Below are positions 14,443 through 27,762 of a stretch of DNA of 64,000 nt, piece after piece (positions within the stretch are counted from its first letter, which is position 1; each line of letters opens with the position of its first letter). The stretch covers positions 7,687,357 through 7,751,356 of the forward strand of contig NC_081340.1 of the NCBI RefSeq assembly GCF_022539665.2, read 5' to 3'. Source of the stretch: Daphnia carinata. Its lineage: Eukaryota > Arthropoda > Branchiopoda > Diplostraca > Daphniidae. Under the pieces are notes generated by a model. It was not told the DNA's origin. It made no database searches and saw only the letters and a list, made by a program, of their open reading frames with translations. Both the position numbers and the translations under genes were made by a program.

Positions 14443-15657
14443 ATCTTAGTGTCTAATTTGGGTGTATCGAGACTGATGGAGATGAAAACCCAAGCTTTTT
14501 GTTCCTGTGACTTACTGGTTATTGTATGTTTATAATGGTTATTGCTTTTAGCACATTATCATACTGGGTGAGTTTTAAATTATACTAAAGTTGGTAACCA
14601 TTCAACATCTATTTACCAAGATTTTGTCTAACTGATAACTTGCCAACGAGCTATCAAAATTGTCGAGAACAATTATATTTAATGACTTTGATAATCAAAC
14701 CTGAAACAAGGCCGCTCTCCGATCCCGCTACGAAGTGTACGGCTGTTAAACGGTGCATATACTTCACGAGTGTCATGGTAAATGTTATCTTTAAGAAAGC
14801 GCGAAAACTGTTATTTCTAAAACGGTTTTGTTACCACAGTTTAAACTTTCTTCCATAAATTTTGTTAAGATAGTTCATTATTCCAAGCCTGTGTCTAAGG
14901 CATTTCTTTTATGTTATGGTGTGGGGTCAAACAAATTTCAATCCGTTCGTTACTTGTTGTTTGCTGAATGTTAACCATAGTTGCTTCAGGTTGTACATCG
15001 TGCAATTTTTAATGAAAGCTCTGGAAGTTGACTTGATATCCCTTTATTTTTTGTTTTCGTAACATACTCATGTTTACGGTCTAAATACCGTTGATCAACT
15101 CAGTTGCATCAGTAATTACTTCATTGAAGGTTGGTTCGACACACGGAATGCAGTATGTGCGTTTTTCCCGTACATTTGTAATGATTGCAAAAAGGATTAC
15201 TTTTTATGTATTCTCGATCACGCTCTTTTTCTTAGGTACCAACCTCTTTTACCCCAGGTACCAACTTGCAATCAGGTACTAAGGCGCTGAAGAATGTTTG
15301 TCGTATAGATATCAAAAGGAAATTCTACGGGATGTTTGTAATGTTATAGGGAAGAGCCTTTGCAGCTTAATTATCAAAATCCTAGATGCAATTGTGAACC
15401 AATGCTCTGTAATTCAGCATAAGTCATAAGACATAAAACTTCACGCTTCCTCCGCGTGGAGCGCTGAAAATTCTTGTTAACAGTGCCACGAAAACTCGGT
15501 ACGTGGCATAACATCAAAGCTACTGAGGTGGCTAAACGTGGTATGTTGTGTGAGCAGTGAAGGCCTGTGTGTTTACGTTTGTTACGTTAGATTAAATAGT
15601 TTTGTAGTAGATATCGGGTTTGTTCGAAGAGTATGAGCCACGCGAGTTGCGGTTAAA
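14443..15657. other. Spacer between CFAP57 and allantoicase
   Basis: A/T-rich sequence without a recognisable gene. It should hold the CFAP57 3' UTR and the allantoicase promoter. I saw no clear repeat family or RNA gene here. Confidence 0.4.
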
Positions 15658-18230
<2,573 letters not shown>

Positions 18231-18502
18231 AATTGTGTAACCAAAATTATTCCAAAATTCTTTCCACAACAGGTTTATAACTTCACTGCCATAGGGTAAT
18301 GAAACATTTTAAAGTTTTTATTCTAGGGGGAAAAAATTGGCTAGTGGTTAAGTTATTCAGAAGGAAAAGTTAGGTTCAGGCTGATTGTTTATTATTCCAT
18401 CTTTCGCTGTTGGTTTATTTACAAATTATAATACATAGTGAGAGCTTTCCTTTCCAGTTTTGTGTTTTATTTGGATATTGTAGGCCAACTCGGAAAATTC
18501 GA

Positions 18503-19917
18503 TCATTGAATTTGGCACTGGCTATCCCCAAGCGTACTGAGTTTAGAGACGTAAATATCTGTGATCATTTTCTGGCAATCCTTTATGTGCTTGTTTAGAA
18601 CTTCAATTTCATTCAGCCGAATTTGAACACTTGTATGCAGATTTTCATAATCTTCAATTTCGTGTTCCGAATCATCTAGCGCAAAAAAATGTTTTAGGAA
18701 GGCGTATGGTTACTAAAGAGATTACTTGCGGTATACCGTCACACGAGGAGAAGAGTAAAGTAGGATCTAGGAATTGTTTGCTTATAGCGTTGTTAATGAA
18801 TGCAATTAATCTTCTAGCAGCTTTCTGGCATTTTGAAATTTCTACGATGCACTGTCGTACGTCACCATCGGTTTTCTTCCGACTGACTTCAACCGCCTTA
18901 AGTTCTCCGATTTCTACAGCAAGGTCAGCAAAGTTGTTTTCCAATTTCTCCGTGGTCTCTTTTAGCTTTTTATTTTCTAATCGAATTTCTTCTGATTCGG
19001 CTTTAAATCGTTCAGTCTTAGCCTGTAATGCGGTACATATTTCTATCTGTGTATCGAGCGTATGCTTATGTTTCTCCACTTTGTCCTACTTATAAAGAGT
19101 GGTTAGTAGCCTATCCACATAATGTATGAATTGTGTTTCGAGTAAGACCTTCATTTTGTCAATCCTTGCTTTAAAAAACTGCTCCCGACATGCTGCTATT
19201 TTTAACATATCTTGGAATTGTTCTTCTAGCCTATATTTGTAGAGAATCAAATGGAAAATGTGTCATCATATTTGTGTTTTATAACTGGTTAAAAGCTTAC
19301 TTCATTTTATCTGACATGACATCTTCAACAGTTACATGGCCTGCTTGTTGTGCAGCTCTTCTCCTGTTCTCCCAAAGTTTAATTGTGTACTTGAGAGCAT
19401 CAGCCTCAGCTGCTTTATATTGAAGCTCAGTTTTATTTTCAATCCCTTTTTTATGCAAAGCAGAAATTTTTGAGGCTAACTCTGCATTCAATTCTTTGAG
19501 AGTACAGAGATCGTGAGTAAGTTGCCTTTTTTCGTCATTCAGGTCAGATAGGGCATTCTGCAAACCATAAAATCTATTTGTATGTAATTATGAAATATGT
19601 TGGTTCAAACCTGATTACTGAATCAGTACCTTAAGTTTGCCAACTTCTTCTATAGTAGGGAGACTGTTGATGTACGATTTGGCAATAGACAGTTCGATTT
19701 TGATTTGATTTAATTCCTTTAGTCCAATTTCATTTGAAATTTTTAATGATTTTATCATTTCATCTTTTTTAGATAATTCATTCTTAATGCAAGACCGAAA
19801 TAACTGTTATTCACGAGAAACATGACAAAGTTTAGACACCATAAAGTATACCTCCAAGAAACCAATACGTCTGTCAAATTGCGTGACCACGGATTCCTGG
19901 GAGACATCCCGTGACAT
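18503..19917 (-). CDS. Coiled-coil protein of unknown function, complete
   Basis: Six exons on the minus strand, in transcript order: 19852-19917, 19630-19803, 19301-19557, 19149-19230, 18737-19085, 18503-18675. They total 1101 nt, or 366 residues, in one consistent frame. Almost the whole protein is charged heptad-like coiled coil (for example ENKKLKETTEKLENNF), with an acidic DDDSEHEIEDYENL stretch near the C terminus and no membrane segment. The 63-nt intron at 19086-19148 has a good branch-point-like CTACTAAC and ends in TAG. Read unspliced, that TAG would look like an in-frame stop. I do not recognise a family. A ciliary, centrosomal or kinetochore role would fit the coiled coil, but nothing in the sequence decides this. 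Confidence 0.75.
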
Positions 19918-20850
19918 TTCCACACGTAAAATAAAAAATTGCTTGGAAGGGTGGTTAAACTATATTATGTAGCCTAACAATCTGAGGTGGCAAAATAGAT
20001 TGTTTTTCGAATCTAGAGACAATTTTGAATCACCTTGATTAGAGAAAAACTGAAGTCTATTCTCACCACATTTGTTTTAGCTTTTATTCGATTGCTTCCC
20101 TCATAATCTCATATCTTATAATCGACTAACCACAATCATTCAGAAATAGGAAACCAACAACAAATGACATATGTATTTTCACATGTTCCATGTTATGTTA
20201 TTCGTACTTAAATCTAAGATAATAACACCGTTGGTATGCAAGTAAGTGGTAACTGGTAAGTGAACACTGCCGGTTAATTTTTTGGTTTGTGGACTTATTT
20301 AGTCAAAATTTTTGTTTTTCAATACCCTGGTGAAAATTGAGATGCCAGTTAACAGATACAGTAAATGGTCCATGTCTTAACTATTTAAACCCAATTGCTA
20401 CTTTTAACCTAAGAATAGCGACCGTTTTTCGTTGACCAACGTAGCGATTTTCTTCTGTGAGCTCCGCATTATAAGCAGGGCTATCCCGCTCCCCGCACAT
20501 TAGGCATACCTAATAGAAACGAAGGAAACACAAACGATAACAGTGCCATTGCGTGGTAGAAAAATAAAGCTTGTAATGGCTGCCTGTCGGGCATTGAAGA
20601 GAGCTTAGATCAGGACTGCTACCGTGCGCGACTGTCATTAGCATTAGCATCTGGAAATTCGTCGCTAGAACATGTAAGATGTAAGTATGCACTTGGCAGA
20701 AATTTTTAGCATACTCTTCGTTGAGTTAAATGTTATCTCCTTTTCATTCTTATAATAAAAGATTTCCATTGTATAATCTTTTTGTTTCTGTTATGTATGT
20801 TTGGGATAGATCCGTAAATGAACTTGTAAATAATGCTGCATTTATTACTC
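19918..20850. other. Upstream region of the coiled-coil gene
   Basis: No protein gene seen. It probably contains the minus-strand promoter of the coiled-coil gene. The GC-richer stretch around 20450-20500 could be a second promoter facing the repeat region to the right; this is only a guess. Confidence 0.3.
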
Positions 20851-20879
20851 AAAATCGCCACGAAAGTTGAAATCTATAC

Positions 20880-22310
20880 TTGTGATCTTACCAGCATGAG
20901 GTTATCAAATTGCCAGCACAGCAACAGGCTTCCTAGTTAGAGGTAAGATGTTAATTTAGATTAAATAATGATGTAAAGTTGTATAATTTCATGAGAAATT
21001 TGCATTTTACTTATCTGATTCAACAGTTTTGATAAATGTAAATAAGCAGGATGGCTGTGGATAATCGGTTGGCATTCAAAAGAGGTGTAATGTTTGTGCT
21101 TGGTAACCTTGGCAAAATGTGGCAATTCCGTTTGGGTGATTCATGATTGTGTTGGTAAACCATTGCAATGCCACCATAGTAAGGGCATTGCAGTTTGGAA
21201 GTAATTTGTCAACAATCAAGGAAGTTATGATTTGTTCAAGAATTTGCTTTTTATTTACCTGTTTCTATAATTTTAGTGACTTTTCATTAGCATAATGTCT
21301 ATTAATAACATGGTTGTCATTCCGAGAGGTCCTCTGCTACTGGATTGGATTCGTTGGCAAGGTGTGGCAACCTATGGGTGATAAATGATGGTTGGTATAG
21401 CATTGAGTTGTTGTGTCGGTGTGATTGAGTTTTCTTTTTCTATGTTGGTCTAGGTTTACCCCTTGATACACAGCAGTTATGTGAAATGCTTGCACGCTCT
21501 AGGTAAGTGCAAATTATGGTACTTTTTATATTTTCGCAACATAGTTTCGTTTCCCCTTAGGGCAGATAAAATCTGATTGATGGAATAGTTATTATCCAAT
21601 AAGAAGATTCAGTAAACTGTAAAAGAAAGCATGTTTAATAGATGAAGTTTGCATTGTATATGCTTCACTTTTTTTATTACTAGATTTGCTTTCTACGGAG
21701 ATTCATTCATCCATTACCGTTGATAATGGTAGGTGTCATGGCGGTTACCTTCCCATTAATACAGGTATCTAATGTAACAAATATGTTAAACTTTGTATTT
21801 GTGTTGCCAGCATGGAGATGTCACAATGTCAGCTAAGATGCTTTATAGTTTGGTGATACTGTCTTGTTGTAGATAAAATAAAGTGGCTGGCTTTTTTCAA
21901 CTAGATGGTGTTGCAGGATTAGGGATGATTTCCTTTCTATAATTTGTGATTTAATTTGCCCAAGGTTATTGTTTTTGTGTCAATTTGTTACATCTTACCA
22001 GCGTTGGGTTGTCAAAATGCCACCATAGTAAGGGCTTAGAAGTTTGGAAGTAAGTTGGCAACCTACATTCAATGAAGATGTATGTTGAAAAATTTGTTTT
22101 TTATTTGCTTGTTTCAATAATTTAGGTGACTGTTTATCAGCAGGGTGGTTGGTGATACCCTAGATTGATTCCAAGAGGTCCTCTATTACTGGCTCGGAGT
22201 TCTTGGCAACGTGTGGGTGATTCATGATAGTGACAAAGCATTGGGATATTATGTTCACCTGATTGAGTTTTCTTTATCTATGTTGTTCAAGGCTTACCCT
22301 GTGATGTACA
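20880..22310. repeat. Diverged internal duplication in noncoding DNA
   Basis: A block at about 21165-21460 reappears at about 22018-22306, some 850 bases further on. Shared landmarks, in the same order, are GCCACCATAGTAAGGGC, AGTTTGGAAGTAA, a pyrimidine tract ending in AG, AAGAGGTCCTCT or GAGAGGTCCTCT, GTGGGTGAT, and GATTGAGTTTTCTTT. A third partial copy of the TTGGCAA...GGGTGATTCATGAT part lies near 21100. Other short shared words (TACCAGC, GCCAGCA) occur at 20890, 21810 and 21998. Several copies are flanked by splice-like signals. The arrangement resembles a noncoding host transcript with small exons and intronic RNAs, but no box C/D or H/ACA RNA could be called safely. Confidence 0.5.
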
Positions 22311-22743
22311 ACACTCAAATAAGTTGCTTGTGGGTAGTTCAACGTAAATGCTTCTTGGTTACGCGGATTAGCGTCGTGTTGTACAAAAAATTAAATTCCT
22401 ATTTTGCTGGTTTCGCAGACAAGCAAATTGAAATCAAATGAGCTTGTAATTTGGTTAGGTCATCACTGTAAAACAGATTGCAATCGTGGTAAGTTTATTG
22501 TCAATGTCATATTAGCTAGTTTCAGTATTGTCACAAATATAACTTACCACATACTGCTGCCCACAGAACAGGAGGCTCGTTTCACTTCTGATAAACAATC
22601 TGATAATTCATTTGATTTCATTTTCATTGTAATTGGGTATAGGGCATCCCAGAATCAGAAATTTGGGCAAACAGCTTCCAAATGTTAGTAGTATTGTCAG
22701 GTATATCATGTACATGTTTAATCAGTATTTTGTTTTTAGATAT

Positions 22744-22975
22744 TAGGACATTTTTCTCCTTTGCGTTTGCGAAGGTGACACGCGAACAAATCAAATTATG
22801 ACACTTACCAGTCTACATATTATCTTCCTGCGTCAACACAATACCCTAGCCACTAAGCTGGGGTCTATTAATCCGCATTGGAGTGATGAAGTTCTTTATC
22901 AGGAGACTCGACGGATTATTGGCGCTTTGATCAACACATCACTTAGTTTTCCGTCATCCATCTCCAATGTAAATA
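22744..22975 (+). pseudogene. Isolated animal heme peroxidase exon
   Basis: The translation contains EGDTRTNQIMTLTSLHIIFL followed by RQHNTLATKLGSINPHWSDE and then VLYQETRRIIGALI. This is the conserved core of animal (peroxinectin/chorion-type) peroxidases, whose usual pattern is GD-R-NE, LH-LF-REHN, LNPHW-DE-LYQE-R-I-GA. The similarity stops after GALI and I find no other peroxidase exon within several kilobases on either strand. I therefore read it as a remnant or translocated exon rather than a working gene. The exon has no internal stop. Confidence 0.65.
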
Positions 22976-22989
22976 TGGTTTGACTTAAA

Positions 22990-23715
22990 ATTCTTTGCGG
23001 TACCTCTGTTTTTTCACGATATTTGTTTGTTGTAGGAATCCGCGCGTTAACTGTAATTCGGCGCATATTCTTCGTCTGAATCTTGCCGCCTGGAAACAAT
23101 TAACTCCTTATTAAATATTTCAGTTATATACATAGTAAATCCATATTATATTTATTCCGAGATTCATGGAAATTAAAAAACAGGGGTTATATGTTTTTAT
23201 GTACTTTAGATGTGTGGATAGACCGTCGGTTGGTGGTTTCCAAGGACGTGGGTTCCAACTTCAACTGATTCAATTGCAATAAGCGATTCACATCGTAGGA
23301 TTTATTTTCTCCGTCTAATTTACCCACTGAAATGTTAATGCACTTTCGACTAAAATTCAATATTTTTAAAAGTGTGAAAAGATTATTCACAAGTGAGGAT
23401 GAAATATAGCCTATATATATTTACGCAACGTGTCGTTATGTGTGATCATCGCATTTTGACAATGTAGTTCTCTGATGAATCCAGAAAATCGACCATCCCA
23501 CTCAGTTTGGGAAGGAATCAACAGCCCTAAATTTACTTATGTGTGGCAGCACATAAGTTTCTTGCCAATATCATATATTTGCTAGTTTCAGTTTTGAGTC
23601 ACAAATGTAATTTACCACATACCCCTTCCCATGTTTGCCTTCAGTATAAAACGATTTATAAAAATCAATTGCTAGCATTTCTGGCTCATATTTTTGAAGT
23701 AAATAAAACCATCTT
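22990..23715. other. No recognisable feature
   Basis: A/T-rich sequence with short open stretches on both strands that resemble no family. It separates the peroxidase exon from the GGACT-like fragment. Confidence 0.35.
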
Positions 23716-23719
23716 TCAA

Positions 23720-23955
23720 CAGTGTAGCCAACAGTAGTCTCAAAACTCTGTACTTGATGGACAAAATAGGAGGGTTCTCAAGTTCGTCCAACTTGGCAAG
23801 GGTTTCTTCATCAACCGTTAACAACTCTCCCTTAATTATCTGCACAAAACAAAGGGTAATCTTTAGACAATTTTTATTTTAAAATATGTTAGTTTGATAA
23901 TACATAGCCAGATCCAGGTTTTTCGGTAGCAAATGGAATGTTGTACTTTACAGCT
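23720..23955 (-). pseudogene. Gamma-glutamylamine cyclotransferase (GGACT)-like fragment
   Basis: Two minus-strand pieces resemble the gamma-glutamylcyclotransferase-like (AIG2/GGACT) family, which clears gamma-glutamyl-epsilon-lysine from degraded crosslinked proteins. The upstream piece, about 23900-23953, reads VKYNIPFATEKPGSGYV, like the usual YNIPF-L-KPGTG. The downstream piece, about 23757-23839, reads IIKGELLTVDEETLAKLDEL, like the GE-Y-VD---L--LDEFE pattern. The N-terminal YGTLK (substrate-binding) region is not found. The second piece runs past the family similarity without a proper end, so a partial pseudogene is the best reading. Confidence 0.55.
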
Positions 23956-24120
23956 ATAATCAACAAAAAAAATTTCACAAGTAGCTTCTGTGATGGATTT
24001 TGCACTGGATTAGTAAGGGTAATTTGGTTTTTACTTTTCACATTTCCTTAAACAAAAACTGTGTATGACTGAATCGTGATTTCCTGAAAAGGATTCTGTT
24101 AAAAAATTCTACCACAGTTA

Positions 24121-24225
24121 TATGGCAATCCGTTTTACCCAAGATAAAAATAAAAAATATTGGCCTTTTTTCTGTTTACTGCTATCGCCATCTACCGGTC
24201 ACAATTCTAGTTAATTCTCTACGTA
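24121..24225 (+). mobile_element. Half copy of the TATGGCAATCC MITE family
   Basis: Begins TATGGCAATCCGTTTTAC and continues through ATATTGGCCTTTTTTCTGTT and GCTATCGCCATCTACCGGTC. The same ~105-base stretch is present inverted at 39275-39380. A related copy with both ends lies at 29333-29492. No coding capacity. Confidence 0.65.
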
Positions 24226-24229
24226 CATT

Positions 24230-25630
24230 GACCGAAAAGCTGGCCGAACGTAATTTCCAGCGGACGGCGCTGCAAGTTCACCAGCCTCTAGCGGCTTAAA
24301 TCAAAACTATTTTTTGACATGTGATTTTCATTGTTTACTTTGTTGTTACGTTGAAAGCGTGTATTTGAGTTTACTTCGTCGGAATAGCTTATTGTTTTTA
24401 CCTCCGCCCCTATTATTGATGTGCAAATTTTACGCTGCTTCGTTACCAACACAAAATGTAAGCTGTTGGGCATAGAACAAGGTAATATTAACGTACTTTT
24501 GGAAAACCAGGTCTCATGTTGTATCATTCTGGATAAAGCCATTGTTACAAGCATGGTAGCATTCATTTCTCAATGCAACAAAATATTCACAGTCTGTAAC
24601 AGAAGATTTTTTTATTGAAACAAACCTTCAAGAAATTCTAATAAGATGTGCTATGTGCTATCAATATTCCACAAGAATGGGACCTCCTGTTTACTTTTTT
24701 CTGGTCATAACCGTATCTGTTCCACTATCGCCTTAATTCTGATGGCCATCAAATTAAGGGGATGGTTTTGAAACATTTGCTTCGATTATTATGTGTGTGG
24801 TAGTGCTTTTGAAGTGGTATACCGGTCGTACCTGAAAACCGAACTTTACGAACTTTAGAAGGCCATGTTATGTTAATTTACTATAGTTTACGACTGAAAC
24901 TATGCAGATCTTGCGTACTTTGTAAAGGAGAACATAGTTCATTTTTTAAATTTTCGAAATTTTAACTTCCGGTATAACTTCCGGTTTGAAAATGCTTAAT
25001 AACTCACTATCTGTTGGTCTGAATGAAAAAAGAACCACATTTTCGTAATTCTCGTGAAATTTGGGATCGAATCCATGTGTCAGTAGAAAATACCTGAAAA
25101 TCGTCAAAAATCGCAAATTTCCCTGAACTATAGTTCAGGAAAAATCGCGATTTTGGCCAAATTGGACTTTTCGCCAAAAACAGGTCAAAATAGGTCAGAC
25201 ACACCTTAAATTTCACGAGGATCACGAAAATCATATTTGTTTTGTTGTGGGCCCAGTATTTCTGGAGATATAGTCTACTTCTGGTCACTTCCGGTAATTT
25301 TTTTTTTTTCAACTTCGCAAAAACTAAAAAATGAACCATATATATAACCATATAATATGCCAAACATTTAAAGCATTTTAATCATATATGAAATGATGTA
25401 GTGGCTTCTTTCGTGTTTGTTTTGTTATTTTACTGTTGGTTGATCGCGCGAATTGATATACTTATGACACTACTTCGTTAACAGAGAATACTACATTATG
25501 TATCACGCTAATGGGAAGGTATACCTGGTAAATGTAGATCATAGCATGAAGATATACCACATACTATTATTATAACCTTATCATGCACGGCCATCTGATG
25601 TATAGTCAGGTTTAAAAATAAGCCCGACCT
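24230..25630. other. Repeat-like noncoding stretch
   Basis: No gene recognised. The part near 25210-25300 (GATCACGAAAATCATATTTG and on) loosely resembles 39585-39650, and both sit beside an AATAAGCCCG stretch and a tRNA-like element, so this is probably the body of a dispersed repeat. Compensating A/T-rich words (repeated TTCCGG) also occur near 24970 and 25290. Confidence 0.35.
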
Positions 25631-25770
25631 TTTCTTATTTTATGTTACGCTGTAGCGTACTAGCACGCTACGGGAAATTTCGTAATACTAATAGCTCTGA
25701 GGTAGAGCGTCCGACTACGGGATCGAAAGTCAAGAGTTCGAGTCATGTCTGTATCCTATGTGCCAGAGGA
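25610..25770 (+). repeat. tRNA-derived SINE-like element
   Basis: AATAAGCCCGACC is followed by a GCTGTAGCGTACTAGCACGC stretch, then a degenerate tRNA-like part with a D-arm-like GCTCTGAGGTAGAGC and a B-box-like GAGTTCGAGTC. Stems are imperfect, so I do not call a functional tRNA. A related inverted copy lies near 39485-39735. Confidence 0.45.
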
Positions 25771-25954
25771 TTGAGTCACGGTTCCCACTGTAGATAATAT
25801 CATCTTTGTCCTAAAGATGAATCACTCTATTGTATTTAAAGGTGACATTCCGAGACGGAAATATTAAATTGCATTGGGACGCACAACAATATTATTACAT
25901 GTGCAAATAGGTTTCCTTCAAAAGACATGGAAAAATAGTTAACTAATGTACAAG

Positions 25955-26025
25955 ACTCATGGCTCTATGGTTGAGCATCGGCGTCACACGCCAACAGTCT
26001 AGGGTTCAATCCCCTAGAGAGTCAA
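25955..26025 (+). repeat. tRNA-like element (SINE head or tRNA pseudogene)
   Basis: Partial acceptor pairing (GACTC with GAGTC), a D-arm-like GCTCTATGGTTGAGC, a short anticodon-like hairpin and a perfect 5-bp T arm TAGGGTTCAATCCCCTA. The anticodon stem is poor, so a tRNA-derived repeat is more likely than a working tRNA. Confidence 0.45.
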
Positions 26026-26324
26026 AATGAAATTAAATACATATGTATAAATCACACTAACTAAAGGCTTGGCTAATACAATTCATGTATACTATTCAAT
26101 GTCATTAATGCACTAAATGTTGTAGAATCTCCACGAAGTGGGATTAAAGTGCATCGTTCCATAAACAATGAAATCGTCTGTAAACGAAATACTCTCCCAT
26201 GATTGGGAACAGCAAAAAATGAAAATATAATGTATACGCCAATAAAATGACATTGCGATATAAATAATGAAATGTTCACAATAGTGAAAAATGCAGGGCA
26301 ACACCACGAAAGCAAAAATTAAAG

Positions 26325-26770
26325 ATCTGTAAATTTTTTATAAAGAATTTGTATTGACAATCCTATGCACAATTTAAAGACTTGCAACTTTGAAAGGGCA
26401 AAATAGCCGATTTCAAAGTTGCTGTCAACCAAGGTAGGGGGAGACACTACCTCAGTTGACTCACCGGGGAGATTACCCGGTGCGTGGCTAAGAGAAGCCG
26501 GAAGAAGAGCGAAGGTCGCGGACAAGCTTTTACGTGAGCGATTAACCGTTAGTTCGGATTTGTGGATAGCCCCACAGCCCTCCAATGATATCATCGAACC
26601 ATGGGGACCCCCACGTCCCCTTTCCGGACAGCGCACTCACAACCGTTTACTGCTGATCACAGTAGGGGCATGACCCCCTACGGGCTTATTAAAAATCAAA
26701 GGGAAACGGGGCCACAGAAAAGAAGGGAGCCCAGATATGCACTTGAACTTTGTAAATAATAAATACCGTA
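26325..26770 (+). repeat. Inverted repeat, left copy (~430 bp)
   Basis: Matches 30890-31345 in reverse complement over its whole length. Shared words in order: ATTGACAAT, GTTGC-GTCAACC, ACCGGG-AGATTACCCGGT, GAAGCCGGAAGAAGAGC, GGGGACCCCCACGTCCCCTT, GGGGCATGACCCCCTACGGG, GGGAGCCCAGATAT and AAATACCG. There is no obvious ORF, and the ends show no simple TG...CA. It is a transposon-derived repeat of unknown class. Confidence 0.7.
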
Positions 26771-26779
26771 ATAAAAGTG

Positions 26780-27760
26780 AAGACAAATGATGTATAACAT
26801 TTCCATTTCGTACTTCCAGTTATTATCCTTTATCGGTATTTGGTTTGTAGCCTGCCATCCTTCTACCGGGTTGATGGGCCAGGTATGTAAGAGCTAACAT
26901 TCCTCAATTCCCTATTTTCTTAGTGGGTAAAGTTGATGAGGGCTGATTTGCGGCAAGAACCAAAATTTTACCTCAAGTTTTCGTCATATGGAATTCTCTG
27001 AATCCATATAAGCGCAGGAAGGTGGCTTCATTTCCTCATTTCATTGGTACTTCAATATGGGCCCGTTATTGTGTTGGCTGAGGGCTCCCGATTCCGAAGC
27101 TGATCCTTGTTCGCTGATATATTTATCTATTAGAAGAATATAAAATTGAATTAAAGTGACGTTCGGGATTTCGGCTGCCAAAATTGTATAAAAGAACAAT
27201 AACGAATGCTGAGTTGCTCGAAATCTGCTTGACCGAAAGTCAGTTGTTGTGCTTTTACCAATCTAAGGCTCAGTTAATTACGTTGGTCGATCCAAGTCGG
27301 CCAGATTTCGTACACAAATCTTTCATTTGTTGCAAGACAAATGTAAATAAAGAAAACTAAATTTCGATCGCGGATTTTTTTTTCGAACAACGGCTTAAAA
27401 AGAAGTACCAAAATCTTTTTTTTTTCGTTTTTCTTTTAAGTGGATATAGCAAACTGTGCAAGATTTAGATTTAGAATAGCATACGATAGTGATTTTTGTC
27501 GGTGTTGTAATACACTGACGGTCCATAATGTGTTGAATTTTTTACGTATTGACGAAATGCACTTTAGACCACTGCGTTGGTTGCAAGTTATCGAAGTGCC
27601 ACGTCACATGTACTGCTTCAATCAAATTTACCTAGTAAGTATGACGAGCTTCAAACAGAAATAACAATGGTTTACAGCTAACGTGCGGCTAGTAATAGTA
27701 CTATTTCTCCCCGGAGCGTGCAGTCGCATTTTTTAAATTTTACTCTAGCAAAAACAAAAT
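26780..27760. other. No recognisable gene
   Basis: Noncoding-looking A/T-rich sequence between the left inverted repeat and the UGT pseudogene. Open stretches near 27440-27660 show no family pattern. Confidence 0.35.
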
Positions 27761-27762
27761 TG

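Noticed and set aside
19086-19148. In-frame TAG that seems to break the coiled-coil gene
   Set aside because: The stop is the last three bases of a 63-nt intron with a CTACTAAC branch-point-like word. Splicing it out keeps the frame, so the gene is not broken.
25955-26025. Functional tRNA gene
   Set aside because: The T arm and D arm fit, but the acceptor and anticodon stems are imperfect and similar elements recur nearby, so a tRNA-derived repeat is more likely.
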